From: Panax quinquefolius
Taxonomy: Eukaryota; Streptophyta; Magnoliopsida; Apiales; Araliaceae
Direction: 5' to 3'
Assembly: GCA_020205615.1 (NCBI GenBank)
Contig: CM035168.1
Location: 8,312,237 to 8,376,236 of the forward strand
Length of the DNA stretch: 64,000 bases
This document shows positions 1 to 10,971 of this stretch, piece after piece. The position numbers and the translations under genes were made by a program. The notes under the pieces are model-generated. The model did not search any database. It was given only the letters and a program-made list of their open reading frames with translations, and was not told where the DNA came from. How positions within the stretch are numbered: the first letter of the stretch is position 1; every line of letters starts with the position of its first letter.

Positions 1-1135
1 TGTCATCATCCTCATACTTATATTGTGATGAAAGTCATCTTTGGCTTACGTGCATAGATGGACTGTTGATTATTGGTTTTACAATTGTATATTTTTGGCT
101 TACGTGCAAAGATGGACTATTGATTATTAGTTTTATAGTTGTATATCTTTGGCTTACATGCAAAGATAGACAGGTGTATGACATGATTATAACCACTGGT
201 GATTATAATGAATATCCTTGGCCCGGAGTGAATGGATAATTCGATGATGTGATTGGCAAGATCATGACCATTAGTTAACAGTTGAATGTCTTTGGGTAGT
301 AGTGTTTGACGTGAGACAATTGATTGGTATGATCATGACCATTGGTTTTATAGTTGAATATCTTTGGCCCGTAGTGCAAAGGTAGACAATTGATTGGTAT
401 GATCATTGTTATTACATTTGAATATCTTTAGCCTTTGGGGTAAGGATATTGACAAAACGTTCTATTAAGCCTTTGTGGCAAGGAGAAACTGTTGATTTAC
501 ATGATTATAAATATGAATTATGGATTTAACTATAATCTTTGGTGGTTTAGGTGAAGACAGGAGATGATAGTTCTTTTTGTCTTGGGTATAACAAAGAACT
601 GTTGTTGAGTATTACAGAAATAAAATATTAACGATGGACTTTTAATCTAGAAGAGATAGTAGACATTATGTTCTACTTGACTCTTCTAATGGATTGCTTA
701 TTCCGCTGCAGTTGTTGATCTAAAACTTGTTGTGTATTGTATTCTATCAGTTGTTATATTGTTAAAGGCAAAGGATAATTTATTCTGCATTATCTTAGTC
801 ATAATATTTCTTACTGGGCTAGTTGAGCTCACCCTTTCTTTCATTATTCTCTTCAGGAAATGAGAATATAGCTGAGACGAGTCGGGGAATAGAGTGACGG
901 TTCAGCTGGTTGTTTTAGTAGTCCTCACTATTCTGTGAAATAGTGTGATAATAAATGTAATGAGGACTCCATTGAGAGTGGATATTGTCTAGAAGACAAT
1001 ATTCTTATTTAAACTCTCAACTATGTTTTGTCGTATCTTACCCGATAGTTGTATAGTTAAGTTTGTAGTTGAGTTCTGTACCAAGTATTTGGCGACCCAA
1101 GATGGGTGATGTATACCTGTTTTGGGGGCGTCACA
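1..1135 (+). mobile_element. 5' LTR of chromovirus element A, left part outside window
   Basis: This is the downstream part of a long Ty3/gypsy LTR. It aligns nearly base for base with 3628-4767, the end of the 3' LTR of the same element, and stops at the terminal GGGGGCGTCACA. A primer-binding site follows at once, which identifies it as the 5' LTR. The terminal CA and the inverted TGTGA/TCACA ends match all other copies in the window. Its upstream U3 and the target duplication lie outside the window. Confidence 0.9.
920..968 (+). other. Conserved nested stem-loop near the LTR 3' end
   Basis: AGTCCTCA at 920-927 pairs with TGAGGACT at 961-968, and inside this CACTATT pairs with AATAGTG. The same double inverted repeat lies at the same place in every LTR with this region (for example 4552-4600 and 9025-9073, and in reverse orientation in the C, D and M copies). 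In 4593-4600 one arm reads TGAGGGCT, which keeps pairing in RNA through a G-U pair. The function is unknown; packaging, dimerisation or 3'-end formation are possible. Confidence 0.7.
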
Positions 1136-1476
1136 GTTGGTATCAAAGCTTAGGGATGTAATCCGTGACTGAGAAGTGAAACAAGAACTAGTAGGGGAGA
1201 GACGGGGAATTCCTTTGCTAGTATGACCTACCTAACTTTATTTTGTATTAAATTGGTCGGTCAGAGTATAGGGATAATATGTGATATGTCAATTAACCCT
1301 TATTTTGAAACTATATTCTAGAATGATATCTGAAATACAAGAGATGAGAAATGGGAAAATCATGATAGAGAGGAAACAACCGGGAAGGTACAATCCGAAT
1401 AGAAAGCAAGGTATTCTCATCTCTTGAACTACAGTGCACGTAAATTTTGAGGGCAAAATTTCATAAGGAGGGAGAT
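1136..1476 (+). mobile_element. Non-coding 341-bp interior of element A
   Basis: Between the two LTRs only about 0.34 kb remains: the PBS, a short leader, a few tens of bases from the gag start region, then the tail that in longer copies encodes the end of the chromodomain, and a polypurine tract (AAGGAGGGAGAT, to 1476). No gag or pol coding sequence is left. The element would therefore depend on proteins supplied by relatives. The interior at 9246-9555 has the same layout, so this is a recurrent size class and not a one-off deletion. Confidence 0.85.
1138..1150 (+). other. Primer-binding site, initiator-Met tRNA type
   Basis: TGGTATCAAAGCT starts three bases after the LTR end. It matches the usual plant PBS TGGTATCAGAGC, complementary to the 3' end of initiator methionine tRNA, with one mismatch. 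This is where reverse transcription would be primed. The same site is seen at 44295-44306 and on the minus strand at 21473-21490. Confidence 0.85.
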
Positions 1477-2489
1477 TGTGAGACCCTAAATTTTATGAAA
1501 TGAAAGTATTCAATTTTTTATAATTATTCTATTTAGTAAATGGTTAAATTGATAAAAGGTTAAAGGTTAAGGGTGATATGTGAACTTTTTTAAAGTAAAC
1601 AAGTTGTCATAAAATAATCGATGATAAAAGTATAAGTGTCTGATGTACGTGTGGTTGCATAGTATACACGGTATTGATTATTGATGCTTACGTAAGAAGT
1701 CACTCGGTTATACTCAATTATTGCTACGATGAATTGATGCATCATATCTCTCATATTATTGATTCAATTATTGTCACAATATATCATGCATAATATATTA
1801 TATTATTAAATCAATAATTGAGGCGACAAAGTTATTCATATTATTATTTGCAATATTGATGATGTACAGAAGTTACATCGAGGAGAGGTTTGGTCACCTA
1901 ATTACGGCATGATAAGGAGAAATCCTTATCGAAAAGCCCCCTCTTTCACAGGAGCGATTTGGTTGTTAAATATTGTGAGTTATAATATTAATGATGAATA
2001 AGTTCATGTTGATTAAAGATGAAATTAATAGTTCCATTGTGTTGGGATTATTGGTGTTAGTAAAAAATCGGCATTTATTTCGATAATAATTGATGTCTGG
2101 AGGTTATATTGACCAATCGGGTAATTAACCGAATAAATGAGCAATTAATTGCTATTAATTCACATGCTTATAACTATGTGTTCACATGTGTGTACTATTG
2201 ATTCACATGATTTACTATTAGGGGAATTGGTGCAAGTTTGATAATACTTGCATGACTAAGTTAAAAATGGAGGTATAGTTGAAGGTACTATACTATAATT
2301 AATTTTTTCACATGTTTAGAACTATTGAGTCACATGATTTACTATTGATTCACATGATTAACTATTAGGGGAGGTGGTGCAAATTTGATATAACTTGTAG
2401 GACTAAATTAAAAATGAAGAAAAAGAGGAAGGTATTATACTGTAATATTTCGAGCCCCAAAACGTGCAATTATCAAAACTATATTTTCC

Positions 2490-2620
2490 TATAAATAGAA
2501 GCTCATTCCATCATTATTTTTCACCAATTACTAAAGCTATAGAGCAATTATTATAGAGAGAAATAAGAAGAGAAGTCTGCTACCTCACTATTCCGATTAT
2601 CCGATCTTCTTAAGGTAAGG
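2490..2620 (+). promoter_or_regulatory. LTR core promoter and splice-donor-like site
   Basis: TATAAATA at 2490-2497 sits in a context (CTATAAATAGAAG) shared with the copies at 42005-42012 and, on the minus strand, 18755-18762, 23927-23934, 61891-61898 and 40605-40612. About 125 bases downstream is AAG/GTAAGG, with GT at 2615-2616, which fits the plant 5' splice-site consensus and is conserved in all complete LTRs. Use as promoter is family knowledge; use as a splice donor is inference. Confidence 0.65.
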
Positions 2621-2658
2621 GTATTATTATTTCTTTTCGTATTCATGAAGAGAGCTTA

Positions 2659-3110
2659 CATTATTCCATTATTTATTATTATGTTGGAATAACTTTCTAC
2701 ATGAAGTAATCTGCATACATGGTGAAATTCTTATGTTATTCCATTCTTTATTATTATGTTGGAATAACTTTTATACATCAAAGTATCGCATACGTGGTGA
2801 AATTCTTACATTATTCCATTCTTTATTATTCTTTGGAATATCACATGCATGCGGATTACGCTTGACCTAGTTCCGTTCTTTATTATTACATTTGGAATAT
2901 CACATGCTCTGCGGATTACGTATGACTGGTTTCGTTCTTTATTATTACATTGGAATATCTGTCTACATGCGGATTATCATGACTGGTTCCATTCTTTATT
3001 ATTACATTGGAATAACACATACATGTGGATTAACGTATGCATGGTGAATAATCCTTCATATTAGGTCTTTATTAAATTGTGGAAATGATCATACTATGTG
3101 GATTACTGCA
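2659..3110 (+). repeat. Hairpin minisatellite in LTR, about 57-80 bp units
   Basis: Diverged tandem units share the core CATTCTTTATTATT. Each unit has two inverted repeats. GTTATTCC pairs with GGAATAAC around that core, and a second one is built from short arms such as TATGCG/CGCATA or CATGCG/CGCATG. The array lies downstream of the TATA box, so it would be in the transcribed leader. Short frames that run through it are repeat translations, not genes. Confidence 0.85.
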
Positions 3111-3218
3111 TGGCGGATGAAAATCCATTTTGATTTCAGTATATTCTATTATACTCGTATGAAATATCATTTCTTTTGTACTCGTCATGAAATATCATTT
3201 TATTTGGTATTTTTACAT

Positions 3219-3455
3219 TACGAGTTACTATTCTGAGTTCTTATTCATCCGATTACTATTCACTCTAGTATTATTCACTCCGGTATTCGGGGCACTTTTC
3301 GTGCCAGAGTACTATTCGTGGGTTACTATTCACCCAATTATTATTCACTATAGTATCATTCACTCGGGTATTTGGAACACTTTTCGTGTTGGGGTACTAT
3401 TCTGTGGTCTTATTCTCGAAGTACTATTCATTCACGGGATACTATTCACCGAAAA
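3219..3455 (+). repeat. Degenerate ACTATTCAC tandem array
   Basis: Short irregular units built on GGTTACTATTCAC and GTACTATTC recur every 14-20 bases or so. The same array is found in the B LTR (8018-8262) and inverted in F, M and, shortened, G. It is absent from C, D, H and I, which carry an unrelated segment of about 0.77 kb in that place. Confidence 0.8.
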
Positions 3456-4767
3456 ATATATTTCTTTTACATTCAAATTATTTTTTGGTACATGAATATT
3501 ATTCTTGAATTTTACTCTACAAAGCGATATCATGTTGACAATTTGGACATTATTGATTTACGGATAAATTAAATTATAAATCTTTAAAATTTATCCTTGA
3601 ACTTGTTTTATTGAATTATTATGTCATTGTCATCATCCTCATACTTATATTGTGATGAAAGTCATCTTTGACTTACTTACGATGCATAGATGAATTTGTT
3701 GATTATTGGTTTTATAATTGTATATTTTTTGGCTTACGTGCAAAGATGGATTTGTTGATTATTGGTTTTATAGTTGTATATCTTTGGCTTACATGCAAAG
3801 ATGGACAGGTGTATGACATGATCATAACCACTGGTGATAATAACGAATATCCTTGGCCGTAGTGCATGGATAATTCGATGATGTGATTGGCATGATCATG
3901 ACCATTAGTTAACAGTTGAATGTCTTTGGTCGTAGTGCACTGACAGACAATTGATTGGTATGATCATGACCATTGGTTTTATAGTTGAATATCTTTGACC
4001 CGTAGTGCAAAGGTAGACAACTAATTGGTATGATCATTGTTATTACATTTGAATATCTTTAGCCTTTGGGGTAAGGATATTGAGTAAACGTTCTATTAAG
4101 CCTTTGTGGCAAGAAGAAACTGTTGATTTACATGATTATAAATATGAATTATGGATTTAACTATAATCTTTGGTGGTTTAGGTGAAGACATGAGATGATA
4201 GTTCTTTTTGTCTTGGGTATAACAAAGAACTGTTGTTGAGTATTACAGAAATAAAATATTAACGATGGACTTTTAATCTAGAAGAGATAGTAGACATTAT
4301 GTTCTACTGGACTCTTCTAATGGATTGCTTATTCAGCTACAGTTGTTGATCTAAAACTTGTTGTTTATTGTATTCTATCGGTTGTTATCTTTGTTGAAGG
4401 CTAAGGATAATTTATTACGCATTATCTTAGTCATAATATTTCTTCTTGGGCTAGTTGAGCTCACCCTTTTCTTTCATTATTCTCTCTTGAAATGAGAATA
4501 TAGCTTAGGCAGTCGGGGAATGGAGTGGCTAGTCCGGATGGTTGTTTTAGTAGTCCTCACTATTCTGTGAAATAGTGTGATAATAAATGTAATGAGGGCT
4601 CCATTGAGAGTGGATATTATCTAGAAGGCAATATTCTTGTTTAAACTCTCAGCTATGTTTTGTCGTATCTTACTCGACAGTTGTATAATTAAGTTTGTAG
4701 TTGAGTTCTGTACCAAGTATCTGGCGACCCAAGATGGGTGATGTATACCTATTTTGGGGGCGTCACA

Positions 4768-5887
4768 ATTTCTTCTTCTTCTTCTTTTATATAGTTTTAT
4801 CTTAATGCTCATGAATCAGGTGGTGATGGCTTTTCTTTCAGTGGAGGTTTGATCTGTCTTGATATATTTTCTCTCTTCAAGGGAAAAAAATTATGGCTCA
4901 AAATTGTAGCTTTTTATGAACAGGGAAATATTCAAATTGGATGAGTCCGACTGATGAATGGTTAAAAACCTTCATTAACGGTCGTTCATTGGTGTTATGA
5001 ATCGATGTTATGGGGGGTATAATTATCAGAATAGTGGTAATTATCCATCCACTAGAATTACTAGCGAACTCTATGTCTTCTTTTTAAATCTCAGTCGTTG
5101 CTCATTGGGACAGACGATTACGATGCTATTTGCTTCATTTCCCATATATATACAATATATATATATATATGTATGTGTGTATGTATGTATGTATGTATGT
5201 ATATAGGTATATACCTTTATTTGTTTAGCCTCTTTCTCAAGTGTTGAATTTTACTAATAATTCTTTTCTTAGTGTAGTCTTTGCTTTTAAGATTGGCAAT
5301 TCTAAAGGTTAGGGACTTGTTTCCCAAACTCTATAAACCAAATTCCTAAACTGTCTATTTCTTAGTTCACATACCCAATGAAAAATTCATTAAATTTGAT
5401 GTAAAAAGGTTGTATTGGCCAGAAATTAACCATTATTGGGTAAAAATTAGGATTAAATTGCAAGACGTGTTAGTTATAAAAATGACTCATCATTTTTTTT
5501 GCTAAATAAAATGACTTATCTTTCTTCATAGTAATTAATTTCAATTTCTTTCTTTTCAAGCGTAACAAAATTCTTGATTGTTTTTTACTTCACGCCTTTT
5601 TCTTTCTTTGTTTTAACCATTAACTCTTTTTGTGGTGATTACTGTTCTAGTAGAGGCATAATTTTTTTTTGAATAACCTCTTCCTTCTCAATTTTTGTTT
5701 TTCCTCTCTGAATTAATTTGTTGATATTGAGTGTGTTTGTGAGTTTTAATTTAGAGGAGAAGGAAGGGAAGAGTTTTCTCTTTCCATCCCTTTCAAAACA
5801 TGCCATTTAAAGATCAATGTTGTTAAGAAAATCCCGATTCGAATCGTTGGATCACATATGATAGCAATCCCGTGGAAGGAAAACAAT
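4768..5887. other. Unassigned AT-rich stretch
   Basis: Sequence between element A and a CACTA end fragment. It begins with a short TTC repeat directly at the LTR edge and contains a TA/TATG microsatellite near 5154-5205. I see no gene with a recognisable domain. The 69-residue frame at 4997-5206 ends in translated microsatellite and is not convincing. This may be the original target DNA or an older element. Confidence 0.5.
5150..5205. repeat. (TA)n / (TATG)n microsatellite
   Basis: A run of about nine TA units passes into about eight GTAT units. It is a simple sequence repeat. Confidence 0.9.
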
Positions 5888-6110
5888 CACTACAAGAAAA
5901 AACCTTACTTTCGACAAAATTAATCTCGACGGAATTGATTCCCTCAGAATTACAATAGCTTGGACGAAATTATTCGATCGATTATAATTCAGTCTGATTT
6001 ATTATAAAATCGACGAAATTCCGTAGTAGATAAGCTACAGTCTTGGCGCCAACTTTTTCCGCTAGCGCCAGCAATATGCTCGACGGAACTCAGGTAATTC
6101 TGACAGAATG
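5888..6110. mobile_element. Terminal fragment of a CACTA transposon
   Basis: Position 5888 starts CACTACAAGAAAAAACC, the classic En/Spm-type CACTA end. Over the next 200 bases, short subterminal repeats of the form TCGACGGAATT or CGACGAAATT recur, as expected for transposase-binding repeats of this superfamily. The fragment stops at about 6110, where it abuts the PBS remnant of a chromovirus copy. The other end is not in the window, so this is a truncated, immobile piece. Confidence 0.65.
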
Positions 6111-6137
6111 TCCGTTGGTATCAAAATTTAGGGATAT
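6111..6137 (+). mobile_element. PBS/leader remnant of a host chromovirus copy
   Basis: GTTGGTATCAAAATTTAGG matches the PBS and start of the internal leader of the family (compare 1136-1155). Its 5' LTR has been lost and replaced by the CACTA fragment. The leader is interrupted at 6137 by the solo LTR and resumes at 9246. Confidence 0.8.
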
Positions 6138-7497
6138 TGTGAGACCCCAAATTTTATGAATAAAGATTTAAATTTCTCAAAATATTTTTTTGAATATTAT
6201 GGTGTGGATTTGATATAATGTTATAGTTGTGCGTAATATTTATAAATTTTGTAAATTATGCAAGTTGTTATATAATATTCGATTGGTCGGGGAATATTCT
6301 TTCTGTCGGGGAATATCCGTACGACGACACAATTATTGGTGGACCCCACAACGGAAGTATTGTCGTAGTAAGAAAATAACATAATTATCTTTTTATAAAA
6401 ATAACGACAAAAGTGTTACCGTTAAAACTGTTGAACTACTCAGTAGTAAAAGAAATACGATGTCTGGCATTGGTTGCATAGTAGCACACGGTATTGATTA
6501 TTGATGCTTACGTAAGAAGTCACTCAGTTATACTCATTTATTGTTACAGTAATTGCTGCATCATATCTCTCATATTATTGATTCAATTATTTTCACAGTA
6601 TCATCTTAATAATATGTTATATTATTAAATCAATAATTGAGAAGGCAAAGTTATTCATATTATTATTTACAATATTGACAATATCTAGAAGTTCTGTCAA
6701 GGAGAGGTTTGGTCACCTAATTGCGCGCCAATAAGGAGAAATCCTTATCAGAAAGCCCCCTCTTTCCTGAGAACGACCTGGTTGTTAAATATTGTGAATT
6801 ATAATATTAATGATGAATAAGTTCGCATTGATTAAAGATGAAATTGATAGTTCCATTGTGTTGGAATTATTAGTGTTAGTGAAAATCGACATTTATTTCG
6901 ATAATAATTGATGTCTAGAGGTTATATTGACCAATCGGGTAATTAACCGGATAAATGAGCAATTAATTGCTATTGATTTATATGATTATAACTATTTGTT
7001 TACATGTGTGTACTATTGATTCACATTCCTTTACTATTAGGGGAGTTGGTGCAAGATTGATAATACTTGCATGACTAAATTAAAAATGGAGGTATAGATG
7101 GAGGTACTATACTGTAATTCGTATTTTCACATGTCTAGAACTATTGATTCACATGATTTACTATTGATTCACATAATTTACTATTAGCGGAGATGGTGCA
7201 AGTTTGATAATACTTGCAGGACTAAATTAAAAATAAAGGAATAGAGGAAGGTATTATACTGTAATATTTCGAGCCCCAAAATGTGCAATTATCGAAACTA
7301 TATTTTTCTGTAAATAGAAGCTCATTCTTCCTTCATTTCTCACCAATTCACTAAAGCTATAGAGCAATTATTATAGAGACAAAGAAGAAGAGAAGTTTGC
7401 TACCTCACTATTCCAGTACCCAGTCTTCTTTTGAGGTAAGGGGTATTATTCTTTCATATTCATGAAGAGAGTTATTTTCTTTCAATACTCGTAAGGG

Positions 7498-7915
7498 TTG
7501 TTATTCCATTCTTTATTATTATGTTGGAATAACATATCTATGCGAAGTACCGCATACATGGTAAAATTCTTCTTTTATTCCATTCTTTATTATTCTGTTG
7601 GAATAACCTGTCTATGCGATCTATCGCATGCCTGATGAATTCTGTTGTTATTCCATTCTTTATTATTTTGTTGGAATATGTCTGTCTGTGAATTACACAT
7701 GACCTGGTTCCATTCTTTATTATTCTGTTGGGAATAACTTGTCTGTGCGGTCTATCGCATGCATGGTGAATTCTTTTGTTATTTTATTCTTTATTATTCT
7801 GTTGGAATAACCTGTCTATGTGGATTACCGCATGCATGGTGAATGATTCTTCGTATTCATTCTTTATTAAATTGTGGAAATGTTCTGTCTACGTGGATTA
7901 CCGCATGGAGGGTGA
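7498..7915 (+). repeat. Hairpin minisatellite in solo LTR B
   Basis: About six units start near 7502, 7576, 7649, 7706, 7785 and 7856, a spacing of about 57-79 bases. Each has the CATTCTTTATTATT core between GTTATTCC/GGAATAAC-type arms, followed by a second small palindrome (for example ATGCG...CGCAT). Confidence 0.85.
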
Positions 7916-8017
7916 AAATCTATTTGCAGTTTTGTATATTCTATTATACTCATCTGGAATATCATTTCTTTTGTTCTCGTCATGAAATATCGTTTTCTTT
8001 GGTATTTTTCTGTTTTG

Positions 8018-8262
8018 AGTTACTATTCACGGGTTACTATTCACCCAGTTACTATTCATTTTAGTATTATTCACTCGGGTATTCGTGGCACTTTTAGTGC
8101 CAGAGTACTATTCATAAATTACTATTCATGGGTTACTATTTACCCGATTACTATTCACTCTAGTATCATTCACTCGGCTATTTGGGGTACTTTTCATATC
8201 GGGGTACTATTCACGGGGTACTATTCTCGAAGTACTATTCACGGAGTACTATTCACCCAAAA
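8018..8262 (+). repeat. ACTATTCAC tandem array in solo LTR B
   Basis: Short degenerate units around GGTTACTATTCAC and GTACTATTCACGG. It is the best-preserved copy of this array in the window. Confidence 0.8.
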
Positions 8263-9245
8263 AATATATTTCTTTTCTGTCCAAATTATTTTTGGTACAT
8301 GAATATTATTCTTGAATTTTACTCTACAAAGCAAAGATCATGTTGACAATTTGGGACGTTATTGATTTTGGATAAATTAAATTATAAATCTTTAAAATTT
8401 ATCCTTGAACTTGTTTTATTGAATTATTATGTCATTGTCATCATCCTCATGCTTATATTGTGATTAAAGTCATCTTTGGCTTACGTGTATAGATGGACTT
8501 GGTATGATTATGACGAGGATTATTCGGTATAATCATGGTAAGTAATGTAACGAATGATATGGTAAAAGTCCTCATTGGCCTGTAGTTCATTGATGGACAG
8601 TTGTTGGTATGATTATGACCAGGGATTATTCGGTATAATCATGACCATTGATGATTACATGAATATACTTGGCCGTGGTGCAGGGATGATTCGATTTTAT
8701 TTATTAAGCTGAGTCTTAGCGATAAAGTTGATGAAAAACTTTTTAAATCATAGAAGATAGTAGATTTTATGCTCTACTACTTGACTCTTCTAATGGATTG
8801 CTTATTTCATTGCGGATTGTTAATCTAAAACTTGTTGTCTATTGTATTCTATCAGTTGTTATACTGTTGAAGGCTAAGGATAATTTATTCTGCATTATCT
8901 TAGTCATAATATTTCTTACTGGGCTAGTTGAGCTCACTATTTCTTTCACTCTTCTCTTCACGAAATGAGAATATAACTGGGATGAGTCGGGAAACGGATT
9001 GACGGTCTAGATGGTTGTTTTAGTAGTCCTCACTATTCTATGAAATAGTGTGATAATAATTGTAATGAGGACTCCATTGAGAGTGGATATTGTCTAGAAG
9101 GAAATATTCTTGTTTAAACTCTCAGCTATATTTTGCCGTATTTTATACGACTGTTGTATAATTAAGTTTGTATTTGATTTATGTACCATGTATTTGGCGA
9201 CTCAAGATGGGTGATGTATACATGTTTTGGGGGCGTCACAGATAT

Positions 9246-9555
9246 GGTCTCTGGCGGAGATCTAATACTAGAACTAGGAGGGGAGAGATGAGTAATATCA
9301 TTCGCTAGTGTGTGTCCTACCTAAGCTGAATTTTTATACTTAATAAGTTGACAAATTGTGATATGTCAATTAATCTTTGTTTTGAAGCTATATTCTGGAA
9401 TGATATCTGAAATCCAAGAGATGAGCAATGGAGAAATCATGATACAAAGGAAATGACCGGGAAGATAGAATCTAAAATGAAAATAAGGTATTCTCACCTC
9501 TTCGAACTACGAGGTACGTAAATTTCAGGGACCAAATTTCATAAGGAGTGGAGAT
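9246..9555 (+). mobile_element. Remaining interior of the host chromovirus copy
   Basis: Continues the leader broken at 6137 and has the same short layout as element A: leader, a trace of the gag start region, then the end of the last domain and a polypurine tract (AAGGAGTGGAGAT). It has no coding capacity. With 6111-6137 it gives an interior of about 0.34 kb, the same class as element A. Confidence 0.8.
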
Positions 9556-10284
9556 TATAAAACCCCGATTTTATGAAATAAAATTATTCAATTTTTCTTA
9601 TAAATATTATTCTAAATAGTAAGGTGATAATTTAATAAATGTTAGTTATGGGTGATATGCGCAAATTTTATAAAGTAAGCAAGTTATCATAAAATATTCG
9701 TTGTGTCGGAGAATATTCATTTGGTCAGAGAATATTTTTTTCGGGGAATATTCGTACAACGACACAATCATTGGTGGACCCCACAACATAAAGGAATAAC
9801 TGTCAGATATAGAAAGCGACAGAAATAACCTTTTTATAAAAATAACGACAAAACTTTACCGTTAAACTGTTAAAATAACCGGTGATAAAAGTACAGTAAT
9901 ACGCGTTATTGCACAGTAGCACACGGTATTGCATAGTATCTTTGATCATTAATTCTTACGTAAGAAGTCACTCAATTTCATTCAATAATTGTCACAGTAT
10001 TTGCTGCATACTATCTCATATTATTGATTCAATAATTAATACAGTAACATCTGCATAATATTCTATATTATTAAATTAATAATTATCACGACACAGTAAC
10101 TCATATTATTGAAATGATATTATTAGGTAAGCATTATTGACAATGTCTAGAAAATTCTGTCGAAGAAAGGGGTTAGATTATTTAATTGCGCGCCAATAAG
10201 GAGAAATTTTTATCGGAAAGTCCCCTCTTTTTTTGGGAAGGATCTGGTTGTCAATATTGTGAGACCTATTTTGGGGGCGTCACA
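9556..10284 (+). mobile_element. Internally deleted 3' LTR of the host copy
   Basis: Starts TATAAAACCCCGATTTT, a decayed form of TGTGAGACCCCAAATTTT. It follows the normal LTR for about 0.69 kb, then jumps near 10255 straight to the terminal TTTTGGGGGCGTCACA. Roughly 2.5 kb is missing, including promoter, minisatellite and U5 stem-loop. The mutated first bases suggest an old copy. Confidence 0.8.
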
Positions 10285-10971
10285 ATCGTAGTATCAGTGT
10301 GAGATCGTACGATCTAATCAAAGTGAATTAAAAGTATATATTTTGACTTCTTTTTTTACTTATACAAGTGATTCAACTAAATCAAAAACTTTTAAACTCC
10401 TAATTTCTAAAGCTTTAAAACCCAAATACAAGTCTAAACTTTTAATATAATATGTATAAGCTACAGAAAAAATGCATTTGATCTTTGAATATTACTACAA
10501 AGTAATACTTTCATTAGTAATTCAATAAGTACTTTATAGTATACCTAATTAGTGTGCAGGTTGATTGGTTGACACTTATCACTTAGTATATGTGAAATAA
10601 GTATTTTATTTTTACAAGTATCGAGTTAATTGATGATATATGCTTGATGCTTGTAAATATAATAAAAATTCTATTTTATGTGAAGGTTATCGTCAAATTC
10701 TATTAAAAATGTAGTAACTAATGTGAGAATTTACACTTTAATATTCTCTAACAATCTAAATATGAGATGATACAAATATAAATATTATTATTTGTAAGTG
10801 TTGAGCATTGAAATTACATTTTCATATTAAAATAATTTATATTTCTTTTTTCTTAGAATCTCACAATTGTAGGATCCGATTTTACGATTCGAGTATGCAC
10901 ACGAAATCCCAATTTTAACAACCTTAAATTCAACTCAACATGAATTATGAATCAACTCAAATATTGATTAT
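10285..10971. other. Unassigned AT-rich stretch with a perfect palindrome
   Basis: AT-rich DNA between two retroelements. It contains the 14-bp perfect palindrome AGATCGTACGATCT (10302-10315), and near its right end a loosely matching inverted motif (AATCTCACAATTGTAGGATC). The pair may mark an old inverted-repeat element, but I cannot define ends or a target duplication. I see no coding sequence. Confidence 0.4.

Larger units (their letters stand above)
1477..4767 (+). mobile_element. 3' LTR of element A (3.29 kb, subfamily 1)
   Basis: The LTR begins TGTGAGACCCTAAA directly after the polypurine tract and ends GGGGGCGTCACA. It holds, in order: a U3 with short direct repeats, a TATA box near 2490, a splice-donor-like site near 2615, a hairpin minisatellite, a degenerate ACTATTCAC array, and a U5-like tail with the conserved stem-loop. 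The presence of the ACTATTCAC array puts it in the same LTR subfamily as B, F and M. LTRs above 3 kb are typical of the Tekay/Del chromovirus lineage. Confidence 0.92.
6138..9240 (+). mobile_element. Solo LTR B (3.10 kb, subfamily 1) with target duplication
   Basis: A complete LTR from TGTGAGACCCC to GGGGGCGTCACA. It is flanked on the left by GATAT (6133-6137) and on the right by GATAT (9241-9245), a 5-bp target duplication typical of Ty3/gypsy insertion. Joined across the LTR, the flanks form a normal internal leader of a related copy, with one GATAT counted once. There is no PBS or polypurine tract at its edges, so it is a solo LTR left by LTR-LTR recombination. Its TATA box is damaged (TGTAAATA near 7310). 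Confidence 0.9.

Noticed and set aside
4997..5206. Small plus-strand frame ending in a Tyr/Ile/Val/Cys run
   Set aside because: The C-terminal third is translated TA/TATG microsatellite and the rest has no recognisable feature.
7498..7915. Regularly spaced repeats that could suggest a CRISPR array
   Set aside because: Units are diverged, the intervening parts are related palindromes and not unique spacers, the array is part of an LTR present many times, and the DNA is plant nuclear.
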